DNA of 64,000 nucleotides from Tricholoma matsutake (GCA_026075535.2 AP026538.1:14144337-14208336); one strand, 5' to 3'; positions 32,110 through 45,123 are shown, counted from the stretch's first letter. Notes: generated by a model not told the origin, from the sequence alone. Numbers and translations: made by a program.

Positions 32110-32660
32110 TCATTATAACTCACGACTCTCCCGCTCTTTGCCCGGGTTATAAATCCCCCTGTTCACGACTCTCCTCTTGTTTGCTCGCGTTATAATTCCC
32201 CCCGACCTTGACTCCGTTTCATGGACATCCTCTCGCGTTATAATGCCCCCGACTGTGACTCTCCCCTCGTTTGCTCGCGTTATAATTCCCCCCGACCTTA
32301 ACTCCGTTTCATGGATATCGTCTCGCGTTATAATGCCCCCGACCCGTGACTCTCCCCTCGTTTGCTTGCGTTATGATTCCTCCGCCCTTGACTCTCATTT
32401 GCTCGCGTTATAATTCCCCCCGACCTTGACTCTCATTTGCTCGTGTTATAATTCCCCCCGACCTTTGCTCGCGTTTTAATCCCCCCCCTCTAGCTTGTTT
32501 ACCTGCGTTATAATGTCCCCGCTCACGACCCTCCTCTTGGTTATCTGCGTTATAATGCTGCCGACTATCCCCCTCACTCACTTGTTATCCACATTATAAT
32601 GTCCCGACTCTCCCCTCTTTTACTCACATTTTAATGCCCCTACTCACTTGTTTACTTGCA
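32110..32660. repeat. Minisatellite with GCGTTATAATNCCCCC core
   Basis: About 12 imperfect units of 40-50 bp, each with GCGTTATAATGCCCCC or GCGTTATAATTCCCCC followed by CGACTCTC/CCTTGACTC and CTCGTTTGCTC. Units degrade toward 32650. CpG is retained here, unlike the decayed elements nearby. Confidence 0.85.
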
Positions 32661-33652
32661 TTATAATGCCTCCTCGTTCCGAGTTCTCAGTATTGAGAAT
32701 GAGGTTCTATTCCCGATTGGCGTACTGTGAGCCGTGATATCAGTGCCCGGTAGATGCCGAACTATGATGGCTTACCAATCATGACCACCCTGAGTGGTTG
32801 TCCGCGCTATCGTTGTCCGCGTTACTGTTGCAAAACCGCCCTCAATGATCAATCCATGCCTGAGTCCACGCTATCGTTGCAGCTACGGGAGGGAGTCTCC
32901 AACGGTGTAGTAGTGGTGTGTATTCATTCCATATCTCGAGTTGCCCGGGCTCATTGTATCGCTTTTCTCCATCGACTTGTTTACATAATACAGACCTCCT
33001 CTATTCGCAAAACCTACATAGTATTTCAAAATCCTTGGACGAATCGACGAATTGAGGGTATGTAACCTCGTCGTTGTGACGTTATGTGATGGCTTCCGAA
33101 GGCTGTGCGGATGCGCTTCCGATTCATTCCGAACCTCGTTGTTGAAGCTCGTGTCTTATCACCCGCTCAGTTGTCTGCCTCTGCAATTTAAAACTTTTAT
33201 GCTCTTGTCCTACTTGTGTTATCTGTTTTGGTTGCACGCGACCGTCTTTTGACTGATCCGTGAGTGACTCTCGCAATGTGTCCAGGCTCGGCATTCAATT
33301 TTTTTGGCTAGTCTTGTATTCGGACCTGCGCCAATACCTGAGCCTGAGCGCTGGCGCTGAGCCGTCACCCCTCAGACAAAAATCGTATGTCGTCGTTCCT
33401 TCAAGTGCTTCACGCAATGACCTCTTCTGTTCTACCTAGAACCCACACATCTCAATCACGGACCACACGTCTCCACCCCACATTCAGTTCTGCACCCCGT
33501 CTCATGCGGTCTACGTATCTAACACGCTACCTTCGACCTGCCTTGTTGAAAATCTTTCTGACTGTGTCGCGTGTCCTCCTGTTACCGCCGTGGACTTGCT
33601 CTCTATGAGCCCCATCACCTGCCATGATGACCACATGTCACTCATCACGGTG

Positions 33653-33850
33653 TCCCCATCTATGTCACTCAATGCGATGTCCCTGTCCCCATCTATGTCG
33701 CTCAATGCGATGTCCTCCCCGTCTATGTCGCTCAATGCGATGTCCCTGTCCCCGTCTATGTTGCTCAATGCGATGTCCCCGTCCCCGTCTATGTCATTCA
33801 AGATGTCCGTGTCCCCGTCTTTGTCGCTCAATGTGATGTCCCTGTCTTTG
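33653..33850. repeat. 33-bp minisatellite
   Basis: Six units of CCCCGTCTATGTCGCTCAAT plus GCGATGTCCCTGT, with 30-bp variants. Being a multiple of three, it gives long frames on both strands that are not evidence of a gene. Decayed copies of the CTCAATNTNATGTCC motif continue to about 34050. 32660-33652 around it holds nothing I recognise. Confidence 0.9.
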
Positions 33851-34466
33851 TCTCATCCTACGTCGTCTGTATCACTCGTCGCTGTGGCGTTTCCGTCTCT
33901 CTCGATGTCACTCAATATTATGTCCCCGTCTTTGCCTCTTCCTACATTTTCCATGTCACTTGTTGAAATGTACCGGTTCATGATGTCCTCTGTTCCAATG
34001 TTACCGTCTATGCCATTAATTGTCTTGTCCCCGTCTCTCAGATCTCCTGTGCTGCCCCGTTGGCTCGCTGTTCTGAGAGAAATGTGGCATCTGGTATTGT
34101 GCTGGTTCACGGTATATCGAAATCCTTTGTATGCATCAGAGACAGCTGCTCTGTCTTGCGATACAGATGTGTTTTGTATGTTGACAGCACCCGTATATCA
34201 TGGCCAGGTTTGTGAACACTCGGATTTTCCGCAACATGCTATCTAAGCATGACTATATTGTATCCCTAATGTCTTTGTTTCGTACCGCATCTAAAGTACA
34301 GCGGCGACTTTTCCACCTACTATCCAATGCAAGGTGTCAGTTAATTCCCTTGTACCATTTCCGGCATCACTTGCCGATGGCTTCGTCTCTTCCTTGGGCG
34401 TTCCTTGTGATGAAACTCATGTGGTTCACCGGCTTTGGTTTCCATTGTTGTGTTTTTTGGTAAAAG

Positions 34467-37400
34467 TTGAAACACCCTTGTATTCCAGCTGGATGTCATC
34501 AGCCAACCACAACTCACTTTCATTTGGAACCCAACTATAGACCTACAAGACCTCCTTCTGGTGGTGGTAGACCGCATGAATTTCCCTTTGAGATCGTAGA
34601 GCCGTATATCCTATCTGGTGCCACTCCTAGTGCCGGACATGCTTTCAAGTATGTAGACCATGTCGAAAGCTTGGGCCTGTCGGCTTACCCTGGGTCACAA
34701 GGCTTTGTACATACGCAGATCCCGTTAGAGATTATTATACCGCATCTATCGAAACAATCCATCGCAGCTATTGCAAGAAAACATCACATTCAAGTTGGAC
34801 ATGTATCGAAGTCCGACTTGACATCACGGTTCCATTCCCACAGTTGTGCATCTTGCAACCCTTGCTTCTCTGTTTTTCATGTTGTCGACTCAAAATTAAC
34901 GTGAGACAGAAGTCGCAAGTATCGCGCACGGCATCCTGACACACTACCATCCTCAAACCTCACTCCAGATACTAAGCCTGCTGTTTTTCCACCCAACCCT
35001 GCTGATGACACCCGGTCATGTCAGATCATCCGCAAAGTCTGCGAAGAATCCTCACCTGCATGCCATGAGGAGGCTGGTTGTGCTGTCTGTGGGCAATTGA
35101 CTCCTGTCCCAATTGAAAGCAGTGAAAAATTTACTCCATGTCCTCCAGGTACCCAGAGTTACAAGGGTAGAGAGGAAGAAATCATCTGATCCCATTTGCG
35201 AGTACAAGGGTCCAGTGTTGGATTATAAATGTGATCGCATATGTGATGGTTGCTGAAAGCACATACACAAAAATCAGATCCCACCACATGCTTTGGCTAA
35301 AGGTCTATGGATTGGACTAGTGCTGGAAGAGCTTTCTAGTCTTAAATTTGCAGAAAGGTTGCTTGTTGTGCACATCCGGACTAATTGCTGCTTTGTTCGG
35401 GTAGCTTCATCCGGATTGAGGAGCATGTTATTGCATTTGTGCCAAAAGTGTACAACCGTCTTCCTCCACCTGTTGAAGACCTTGATGAGGTATTAGCGGT
35501 CCTGTTTACTGGCCCATGCAAGCCAACTGATAAAGATTTTCAACGTACTCCTCTGCTTATCACTTATCAGGAGTAGTGATGTGCAGGTCCCAGCTTGGTC
35601 ACAGGCCTGTCACAAGCCCTGGAAAGCCCAAACGTGGCAACTCCTGCTAGACACAGAAAGTAAAACCATATTTAGGCTTGTTTATTGATGCTGATGATGA
35701 ATCCGGAAGAAAATCTTAAAAATACCAAACATGGAAATTTTAAATCAATATTTCTCAATATTTGGTTTTGGATTTGGACTCAGCCGATCAGCCTGATTCA
35801 GAATTTGTCACATTTTGGACCAGCCGGTGACCATGGCTGCATCACAGCAGTCGGGCTTTTGCAGGCTTTGTCACAGGCTTTGTCACAGGCCGGGCCCTGC
35901 ACATCACTAATCAGGAGAAGGTATGTGGCGTGGGCTCTAGAATGGTTGAAATTAAATCACGTTGACTATGCAGAGTTGGAAATCTCATACGATGAGCTGA
36001 ACAGGTACCCTGAAGACTCTCCTCCTGTTGCTGTCGAGTACCGGTATGCAGAGACGAACAAGGTGGAAGAAGGGACCAGCCAATTTGATGATGCCTCGAA
36101 TGATGGTGTGACTGATGGTGAATGTCCTTTTCTTGTGCATGGCTTGACTGGTGATCAGCTTGCAATGAAGTCTGTAGAGATGTTGAAAGGAATTGCTCTG
36201 AGACACTGGAACAATGGAGGTGGTGCACTATCTGTGTCACATGGTGCAACTCCAACATCAATCTATAACAATCCAAATCTATACCCCCAGATATTTCCCT
36301 GGTTGTTTCCCTATGGCCTTGGCAGCATTGACTCAACAAATTTGTCTAGCAAAATTCACAAGCGCTTGTTGCTGATGTATCATGACAAATGGTTCCAGCG
36401 GGATGTTGCATTTCCCTTTGTGGCATTTAGCCATGAACAAGTCAAGACCTCTGTGTCAGCAGGGTTTCTTCTTGCAGAAACGTCGAAATTCAATGACATA
36501 GCTGATTGGTTGCTTAGTGTTAATCAGGATGTCTTGTCAAATATATCAAAGCGAATGTCAGAGGGTGAAACAGTGAAGCCTGCATCAGAGGATGAGGAGG
36601 CCTGTTTTCAATTAATATGTGACCTTGATTATATGAATGGAAAAGTGTCAGGCTCAACGATGAGCAAGAAATACATGTGCAGCCAAATATGGTCTTTAAT
36701 TGGATATATGGGTGCACCTTTGTGGTATATCACACTGTCGCCTGCTGACAACAAACATCCTCTGTGCCTCTACTATGCAGACAACCAGGAAAGGTTTGAT
36801 GTAAACCTAACATGCACCGAGGATGAACACTACTGACTGATTGCAAGTAAACCTGTTGCCTGTGCACAATTCTTTCATTTCATGATGCAGACATTCATCA
36901 AGCATGTGCTTGGCATAGAGGGTGACAAAAATGGTTTGTACAGGGACACATCAGCATACTATGGCACAGTAGAGCAACAGGGTCATCTCTCCCTACATAT
37001 GCATATGCTTCTCTGGATCTGTGGCAGCATTTCACCTGATGAAATGCATCACAGAATTCTTGATCCTACATCAGATTTTTGTCAGAAACTCATGGAGTAT
37101 CTTGAGAGTTCTCATGCTGGTGAATTTCTTGGTTGCACCAAGGAACAGGTAGAAGCAAGTGTTGATGCAGCATCAGTGGCTCCAGATTATCGCAATCCAA
37201 CAGAAACCTTGCCTGAACTGCCGCCTCCACCTTGTAACATTTCCGACTGTACTGGCTGTGATTGCTGCATGGCTATGGCTTCGTGGTGGGCACAATTCAA
37301 GTTCACAGTAAACAATTTACTCCTTCGTTCAAACGTTCATAAATGCATGACAAATAGGAACAAGGATGGCTCACAGAACAAGTCCCAGTCATTTAAAGGG

Positions 37401-38245
37401 TGCCTCGACAATGTTTGGGGTTGATGTAAAGCTCGGTTTCCTTGTCCTATGTTCCAGGAGTCTGAGGTAGATGATGAAACAGGTGGCATTAGCATGAAAA
37501 AGCGACAGCCATGGCTCAACACCTTCACATATGTTGTGACCTATTTAGATGCAACACCGATGTTACTAGTTTGTGATCTGGTACAGCAATTAAAGGTGTG
37601 CTTCTCTATGTGTCCAACTATGTGACCAAGATGCCGTTAAAGACGCATGTCATTTTCGATACTATTTGCTCAATTTTTCATAAAAATCCTGAAATGATAG
37701 GTAGCTCAGAATCATGCAAGAATAAGGCCCATAAGCTGATGACCAAAATTGTAAATTCACTGAGCGCAAAAATGGAGATGGGCAATGTAATATTTTGTAT
37801 GTACTTACTGGGAAACCCAGATGATTATTCCAACTTGAGATTCCGGCCTTTCTATTGGCAAAATTTTGTGACAGAAGCTCAAAAACCATGGGTGCAAGAG
37901 CTCACCAAACAGGACCGCAACATGAAGGCAGCTCCTGATAAGGTTGCCATTTGCTGGCACAATGGGTGGGTTGTCAGGCTTTTGCCTGTTCACAACTACA
38001 TCTTTCATGTGGAAGAAATGGAAACCATGTGCTTTCATGATTGGATGTTGAGATGTGAATGTGAGAAGCTACCAATGAGCAAAAAAAGTGCGATATCTGA
38101 GCCTGAGGTGCAATCAGATAGTATGGAAGTTGACAATGAAGATGCAGAGTGTACTCACAATTCTGAGCAAGCCAAGCAGCCATCATTGTCTCCCCTACTA
38201 CGTTTCCAAGATGGGCATCTCCTTGCTGATTCTCATGGTACACAG
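34467..38245 (+). pseudogene. Helitron 2: Rep gene with HUH and tyrosine motifs, helicase missing
   Basis: N-terminal block AFKYVDHVESLGLSAYPGSQ...SCASCNPC matches Helitron 1. Cysteine-rich DUF6570-like parts follow (AGCAVCGQLTPVPI). After the MITE: AWALEWLKLNHVDYAELEIS, Helitron_like_N core (ALRHWNNGGGALSVSHGATP; YPQIFPWLFPYGLG), the HUH site (LSLHMHMLLWI, about 36990-37020) and the tyrosine region (LLYVSNYVTKMPLKTHVIFD, about 37599). TGA stops lie at about 34902, 36834 and 37421, and several frame breaks occur. Coding ends at FQDGHLLADSHGTQ, exactly where the LTR of element E begins. No SF1B helicase part is present. Confidence 0.85.
35574..35909. mobile_element. hAT-type MITE in Helitron 2 (336 bp)
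   Basis: Terminal inverted repeats TAGTGATGTGCAGGTCCC and (inverted right end) TAGTGATGTGCAGGGCCC, one mismatch in 18. Perfect 8-bp duplications ATCAGGAG at 35566-35573 and 35910-35917. 8-bp duplications and TAGTGATGTGC ends are typical of hAT elements. Subterminal TCACAGGC/TTTGTCACAGG repeats occur in both arms. Noncoding. It splits the Rep reading frame between TPLLI and the ALEWLKLNHVDY block. Confidence 0.92.
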
Positions 38246-39405
38246 TGATAGGTCCACTGTGCGCTCTAAGCTCTGGGAACGTCTCCAGAGGCATCGACAC
38301 ATCAACACGCACACTCCCAACCCCTATGAACCCCGCGACACTGCTCTGAAACTACTTCGATTGATTTCAAACAATCTCGAACGACCTTGAACAACTTCAA
38401 GCAACTTCGCAGCACTTTGAACACCTTCAGCCACTGTACACCTATTGCACCGCCCTTCGGATACATGCAGCACACCTTGTAAGAGTTAGTGCATTGCATA
38501 TTGAGCACCACCAGACATGAGGAGACACAACGATGGGATTTTAGGATGCGATTGTGGCGCTTTGATATCTTGATGATATATTGGATCAATGGGGACAGGT
38601 ACCCATGATAAATCATGACTATATATGTTTCCCTTCTCATCTTCTTTCATTTATTCTATGATTTGCAAAGATTCTCTATTGTTTTATATCTTGCCTCATG
38701 TATTCCTCATGTTTTATTTCCTTTTTTAGTATCACTTCTCCCAAACATATATAGCCTTGTACTAGCTACTTAGAAAGACAGAATATATCATCCTCTCACA
38801 CCAATCACCTGATTTAAGAGCCATTCTCTTGAGTCCAAGCATCTCAACTTAGTCTCGAAGTTCAGTGTTTTATGCCAAATTTCCTCAAACTCCTTGTACT
38901 AGCTTCTCAAAACTATTGCATATCGTCTATCCTCTCTCGACACCTTTCTATGTCCTTATAGTCTATCCTCAGTCACTGTCGAAAGCATCTTCATCTTCTA
39001 TAAAGGCCTTCACACTTCTTCAAACATCATCACACCTCTTTGCACTTCTTTGAACATCATCACACCTCTTTGCACTTCTTCAAACATCATTGGACCTCTT
39101 CATACACTCTTCAAACTTCATTACACTCTTTGTGCACTCCTGAACTTCATTAAATTTCCCTTGAACACTATTGCAGCGCTTTGTACACTGTTGATCATTA
39201 TCGAACTTCTCTCAAACATCATCGCAATGCTTTGAATACTTTCGAACCTTATCGAACTTCATTGCACACCCTCTAGAGTCATTTTCATACCCTTGGGTTA
39301 CAGCGGTGATATTTAGTACCACCTTGCAACCTTCCTCTAACTAGCCTTATACCATTTGAGCCCTTATAGTGGGTTTTGTTTGGGTTTCCTGGTCGAGTAT
39401 CATCA
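38246..39405 (+). repeat. 5' LTR of element E
   Basis: Starts TGATAGGTCC, ends GAGTATCATCA, about 1160 bp. The first 545 bp align with 46601-47173 (28 bp longer there because of extra AACNACTTCGAA-like repeats). TATATA lies at about 38748. The 3' half is rich in CATC/CTTC repeats (CTTCAAACATCATCACACCT) at about 39010-39090. The right boundary is set by the primer site and by the solo LTR at 22931-24101. Confidence 0.75.
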
Positions 39406-39408
39406 TTT

Positions 39409-39426
39409 TGGAGCCCACCATGAGGG
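39409..39426 (+). promoter_or_regulatory. Putative tRNA primer-binding site of element E
   Basis: Three bases after the LTR, TGGAGCCCACCATGAGGG begins with TGG, complementary to the universal tRNA CCA end. This contrasts with the self-priming layout of B, C and K. The cognate tRNA was not identified. Confidence 0.5.
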
Positions 39427-39443
39427 GTTTCTAAATTATTTCA

Positions 39444-40874
39444 TTGCCTAATCCATCTCAAATCTCCTGGCTTAGGACAACACAAGCTAGAAACCTACAA
39501 ATTGACACTCGCCATGCCTTCGAATCTCTTGAACAATCGGGAGATATTCTGATACCTGTTTCTGAAGCAGAATTGACTCATCGTCAACTATTCCATTCAC
39601 CAATCTCATTGCCCTTGACATCATCTTCTACTTCATCATCTTCATCATCTACATCTTCATTCATCCTTCCAACAACTTCAACTCCTCTACCATCATTCAC
39701 ACAAGTTTTAACCCCTACTGCTAGAAACATTGCATTCATGACTATGCAAGCAATGATGCCAGCTCATGGTCATTCCACGGCTCCGAAATTTGACCCTACC
39801 CAGCTGCAAGAACTTTGCAGATACTTTAATGAGCTCAAATTGCTTTTCTCAGCGTGCAATGTCACAAACTCAGAAGATATGAAGAAGCATGCTTGTTGCT
39901 ACCTCGATATCGACACTTCCAAACTCTGGGAATCAATTCCAGAATATGACACTGGCATTTCATTCCAGAACTTTCGCATTGCTATTCACCAACTGTACCC
40001 TGGTTCCGAAGACGATCGGAAATGGTCAATTTCGGACATGGACAAACTGGTCAGCGAACAACTTCACATAGGTATTTACAATGCGAGCAATTTGGGATTA
40101 TACTATCAGTCATTCTATAACATTACAAAGTTTCTATCTACTAAAGGCAGAATTTCCGATGCGGAACAAAGCAGAGCCTTTGTCCAGGGTTTCCAACCAG
40201 GCTTATGGGCTAGAATCACTCGATGACTGGAACTAAAATTCCCTGATCACTGCCCTGATGACCCCTACCCACTCGATGATATTCATGCAGCAGCAAAATT
40301 TGTTTTAGCAGGATCTATCAGCTCGGATTCGACATTGCTACTCAGTGCACATTCTTCAGCACCTTCGGCAATCCCAACAACCTCGACATCTATGCCCCAA
40401 ATTAAATCGGAAGACCTTATGGCAATCCTCGAGAAATTTGCAGCCACTCTTGTAACAGCTTTAGCAGGTTTGAAGACCAGGAACACTACTCAACCTAACA
40501 GTGGATTTTGTTTGGACCAGCTCAAAACTTTAGTTTGCATCTTTTGTGGGCTTACAGGACATTTTATTAGCGATTGCTTGGTCTGCCAGTCTCATATCAA
40601 TGAAGGAAAGTGTAAGAAGAACACTGAAGGCAAAATCGTACTCCCAAATGGTCAATTCACTCCTCGAAGCATCCCCAGTCATTTTATCAAGGACAGGATT
40701 GACGAATGGACTCGACGAAACCCTCCAACTAATGTTACCCCTTTGCTAATGTGTAATATTGCACCTTTGACAGTTTCTTTGATGCCATCCAGGGGTGTCT
40801 ACCAAATTACTGACTTATCCACAATGGCCGAAGATTGTATCGCACAACTCAAACAAGAGATATATGCTTTGTGA
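39444..40874 (+). pseudogene. Element E gag
   Basis: Ser/Thr-rich N-terminal part, then capsid (FDPTQLQELCRYFNELKLLF; RWSISDMDKLVSEQ-like; FVQGFQPGLWARITR), a TGA at 40224-40226, then a CCHC knuckle (CIFCGLTGHFISDC) and GQFTPRSIPSHFIKDRIDEW. A second TGA ends the segment at 40872-40874 (EIYAL*SGRPF), after which the same frame continues into pol. Both stops sit where Arg is expected. Confidence 0.85.
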
Positions 40875-43800
40875 AGTGGTAGACCTTTTATGCAAACTGA
40901 TCCCAATGTGCCAACAGCTCCTACCTCAAGGCCCTCGATCCCTGCATCGGTCGAACGATTCATCCCACAACTACCTGCACCATTGATATCGTCCACACCT
41001 ACTTCAAATTTGGCACCATCTTTGACCTCCGAGAAATCATTGCAACCGGTAATACATCCCTACAATGGTGCTAAAAAAAATTTGTACCTACCTCCTCACG
41101 AACACAACTTTGCATCAACAGGAAAAGTGAAAGATGGCTCATCATACCATACCCAAGCCCCCATTCAGAAGGACAAAATCACCGAAGACATCTTCACTCG
41201 ATTGATGAAAACACCGATTATCACTCTAACCCCCAAAGAATCACTTTTGCTATCGCCCAAAGTTTGTACAAAATGGAAGGAACAGGTCACTGTGCATCGT
41301 ATCCAACAACCTGAAGGAAATAACGCTACGAATCTCCTTCACAATGACATTTTCGTAATTGACAACCCTTACAAAACCTATATTAGCAGTCTTCACCTGG
41401 GAGAAATACCCAAACTTTTTATCGCAGCAAAGGAATCACATTCTATTAGATCGGTTATTATGAACGTCAACGGCAGATATCCAGTTGAAAGCGTAGTCGA
41501 TCTGGGTTCATCAATCATCACGATGTCAGAAGAAGTCTGTCACAAACTCGGTCTTGCATACGATCCTTCGATACACATCCCTCTGCAATCGGCTAATGGT
41601 GGTATTGACCAGAGTCTAGGTTTAGCATGGAACGTACCTTGCGAAGTCGGTAGCATCACTCTCTATATGCAAATACACATCATCTGCGATCCAGCATATG
41701 ACATTCTGCTCAGATGACCATTCCACGTTCTCACAGAGAGTATGGTCAAGAATTATCAAAACGAAGCTCAGACGATAACTATATTCGATTTGAACTCAAC
41801 ACGATCCTGCACTATTCCGACTATTCCCCAATCTTATCAACAAAGAAGAGTAGTTTGCGAGGATTTTCGCAACTAGAGGATAAAATCTCGGAGAATAACC
41901 AGTGCACCCTCATTATTTCTTTTGACCATTCTAATTCCTCTATAACAATTGAGTACACTGCGATTATTCCTGATATTGACTCCTCAAACTCTTCAAACCC
42001 CTTTTCCTTTTCTTCGATCCTTGCAAACTTATATTTAATGGCTAGTCGCCAGTATGCAACATCTTTATCGGCCTTGATGGCCACCTCTATGCACGGCTCT
42101 GCTATCATTTCCCCTCCCCATGTCTCGGCAACCAACTCTATATACCCAACCTTTGCAGCCTCGAAGAAGAAATACAAACCAGTTGCACAGAAAGTTCGAC
42201 CAGTTATTACTGAACTACCCGATCGATTTTGCATCATTCGAACAATCACTGGCGACCCCCTCAAGAAAATGCCAAAACTCAATCCTCAACCCCCATCGTT
42301 CATCCCTTCTCCCCAATATACACTCGAATGCAAAGCTATTATCAACAAAAACCATCCTGGCAATTTCCTATGGCCAGAAGAATGAAAGCTTATGCACAAT
42401 TTTATTCGAAATCACAAAACGGGTTTTGCATGGACTGAACAAGAATGAGGAAGCTTTTGCCCCAACTTCTTTCCTCCTATCAAATTCCTGGTTATTCCTC
42501 ACACTCCATGGTTTGAACGTAATATCCCTATACCTCCTGGTCTGTACAAACAGATCTGTGAGATGCTGAAAAAGAAGATAGATGCAGGAGTATACGAGTC
42601 ATTGAACTCATTGTATTGGTCGTGATAGTTTTGCGTTGCAAAGAAAGATGCGAAATCACTTCAAATCGTTCACAGTCTCAAGCCTCTTAATCAAGTAACA
42701 ATTCAGCACTCTGGCATCATCATGATCCCTGAGCATCTAGCTGAACAATTTGGTGGATGCACTTGTGGTGGAATGTTGGACCTATATGTCGCATTCAACG
42801 AAAGGAAAGTCACAGAATCATCTCAAGATCTAATGACATTCCAGACACCGTTCGGAGCACTTTGAATTGTCACCCTACTGATGGGTTGGATGAACTCGGT
42901 TCCAATCTTACATGATGACGTAACATTTATCCTACAACCCAAAATCCCTCATATCACCATCCCCTACATTGACGACACACCATTTAAGGGTCCAAAATCA
43001 GAATATCGAACTGTTGGAGGATCTTACAAAACGATTGCTGGTAATCCAGGCATTCAATGGTTCTTTTGGGAACATTTCAGGAATCTAAATTGTATAGTCC
43101 AACACATGAAGTATTGCAGAGGAACATTTTCTGGTCCAAAACTTTACCTTTGCATCCTGAAATAATCGTTCTAGGTCATCGATGCAATATCGAAGGTCAT
43201 ATGGCCAATCCCACTCGCATTGCAGCAGTTAGCAAATGAGGGCCTTGTCGAAGCCTTACCAAAGTCAAGGCATTTCTAGGAACTATTGGAGTTTGTCGTA
43301 TCTTTATTCGAAACTTTGCTCAATGTGCTACAGCTCTAATACACCTTACACAAAAAGATGTCCCTTTCAATTTTGAACTGAAACAAATTGCAGCACAGGA
43401 AGACCTGAAGCAACCATTGATCAATTTGCCAGCAATTCGCGCTATTGACTACTCATCCAACGCCCCAGTTATCCTATCAGTCAATACTTCATACATCACT
43501 ATTGGCTTCTTTCTTGCGCAATGCGATTCTGACAACCCTTGAAAACAATATTACAGTCGATTCAGCTCGATCACACTTAATGACCACGAATCCCAGTTTT
43601 TGCAAGCAAAACTCAAACTCTATGGTCTATATCGTACTCTTGGAGCTCTTCGATTGTACCTAATAGGGGTCCGAAACCTCATCATTGAAGTCGACACAAG
43701 GTATATCAAAGGCATGCTCTCGAACCCTGATATCACACCTAGCACTAGTATCAATTGATGGATCATGTCGATCCTCACTTTTCACTTCACGTTAGGTCAT

Positions 43801-44846
43801 GTCGCAGGTACACATCATGGTCCAGATGGACTTTTGAGACGTCCTCCACAAGATGAAGATGACCTGTTCGGTAACAAAAACAATTTCAGAGACTGGATTG
43901 ACCATCTTCATGGTTTTGTACACCAAATCAATCCCATTACGACTTATCCCAAGTGGCGAAACCTTCAACAAGAAAATGCCATGACCCTTGGGGACTGGAT
44001 CTTCGAAAATATCATTTGTAGATGGGGTTCGCTATACAAAATTGTGAGCGATAATGGATCAGCATTCATCGCAGTGTTGGAGTACCTTTTGAAATGATAT
44101 CATATTAACCACATTTGAATTAGCAGCTACAACTCTCATGTGAATGGAATCATCGAACAAGCTCATTTTGATATTTGACAATCATTATTCAAAGCAGTCA
44201 ATGGAGATCAGAGCAAATGGTCAGCTGGAGCACACTCGGTGTTTTGGGCAGAATGAGTTATGGTTCGTAGATGCATGGGTTGCTCTCCTTACTTTGCAAT
44301 TACAGGATCACATCCCCTAATCCTGCTCGACATCTCTGAAGCAACATACTTGCAACCCCCTCCCAATTCTATCTTATCGACAACCGATCTCATTGCTCAA
44401 AGAGCAATAGCACTGCAGAAACAATCATCCAACCTTGAAATTCTCTATTTGAAAGTCTATACTGCTCGACTCAAAGCTGCAAAATGTTTTGAAGTCATTC
44501 ACAAATGAATGATGCACAACTACAACTTCGAAAAAGGTGACCTGGTCCTACTTTGCAACATGCAAATTGAGAAATCCCTCAATCACAAGATGCACCCTCA
44601 ATATTTAGGTCCGCTCATCGTCATCGATCAAAACTATGGAGGAGCCTACATCATCTGCAAACTTGATGGATCAGTATTTCATCGACCAGTCACAGCCTTC
44701 TGAATCCTTCCTTATTTTGCACAAAAATCAATTCCCCTGCTGCTGAACTTCCTTGATATTGACTCTGAACAACTCAAAAAACTTCAAAACACTTCGAACA
44801 TCGATGAAGATATTCCCAAAGACCTTCCAGACTTCGAAGATGAATA
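40875..44846 (+). pseudogene. Element E pol: protease, RT, RNase H, integrase
   Basis: Protease-like region with VVDLGSSIITMSEEVCHKLG (Asp-Pro-Gly changed to Asp-Leu-Gly), YDILLR followed by TGA. RT core has IPYIDDTPFKGP with the catalytic Asp pair kept. RNase H-like block SRFSSITLNDHESQFLQAKL. Integrase lacks the segment between LQQENA and MTLGDWIFENI, so the first catalytic Asp is lost; VSDNGSAFIA and NGIIEQAHFD remain. TGA codons near 41715, 42384, 42447, 42622, 42864, 43541, 43756, 44095, 44116, 44175, 44254, 44506 and 44701 mostly replace conserved Arg; one near 43239 replaces Trp. At least two frame breaks. No chromodomain seen. Confidence 0.85.
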
Positions 44847-45123
44847 ATTATCCCCTTTCTTTGTTTGCGATCACTTACCCATGACCTCGATCTCTTTTAG
44901 TGTACAATCTCTTTTAGTGTACAATACAAGTCGCGATATCGCATTATAGCATGGTCATGCAAACTCCAAAAGGGTTTTTCGGCCATGATGATCTACTGAG
45001 CCTTTCCCTTATTCTCTTCATTCTTCTTTCTCATTCTTCTACTTTTATTCACTACTTTTTGAGACTCACAAGATTTAGATTGAAAAGAAAAAGAAAAATA
45101 CAAAAATAAAATGAAGTCTTTTT

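Noticed and set aside
32110..33850. Regularly spaced repeats considered as a CRISPR array
   Set aside because: Eukaryotic context, spacers are not unique, unit length varies, and no cas genes.
33590..34246. 218-codon frame rich in SPSMSLNAM repeats
   Set aside because: Produced by the 33-bp minisatellite; the complementary strand is also open over the array.
35685..35925. N-terminal extension of the Helitron 2 frame beginning MMLMMNPEEN
   Set aside because: It is translated MITE sequence; the Helitron protein resumes only at about 35925.
25440..38245. Considered Helitron 1 and Helitron 2 as halves of one Helitron split by the intervening DNA
   Set aside because: Both contain the same N-terminal and cysteine-rich blocks, so they are separate copies.
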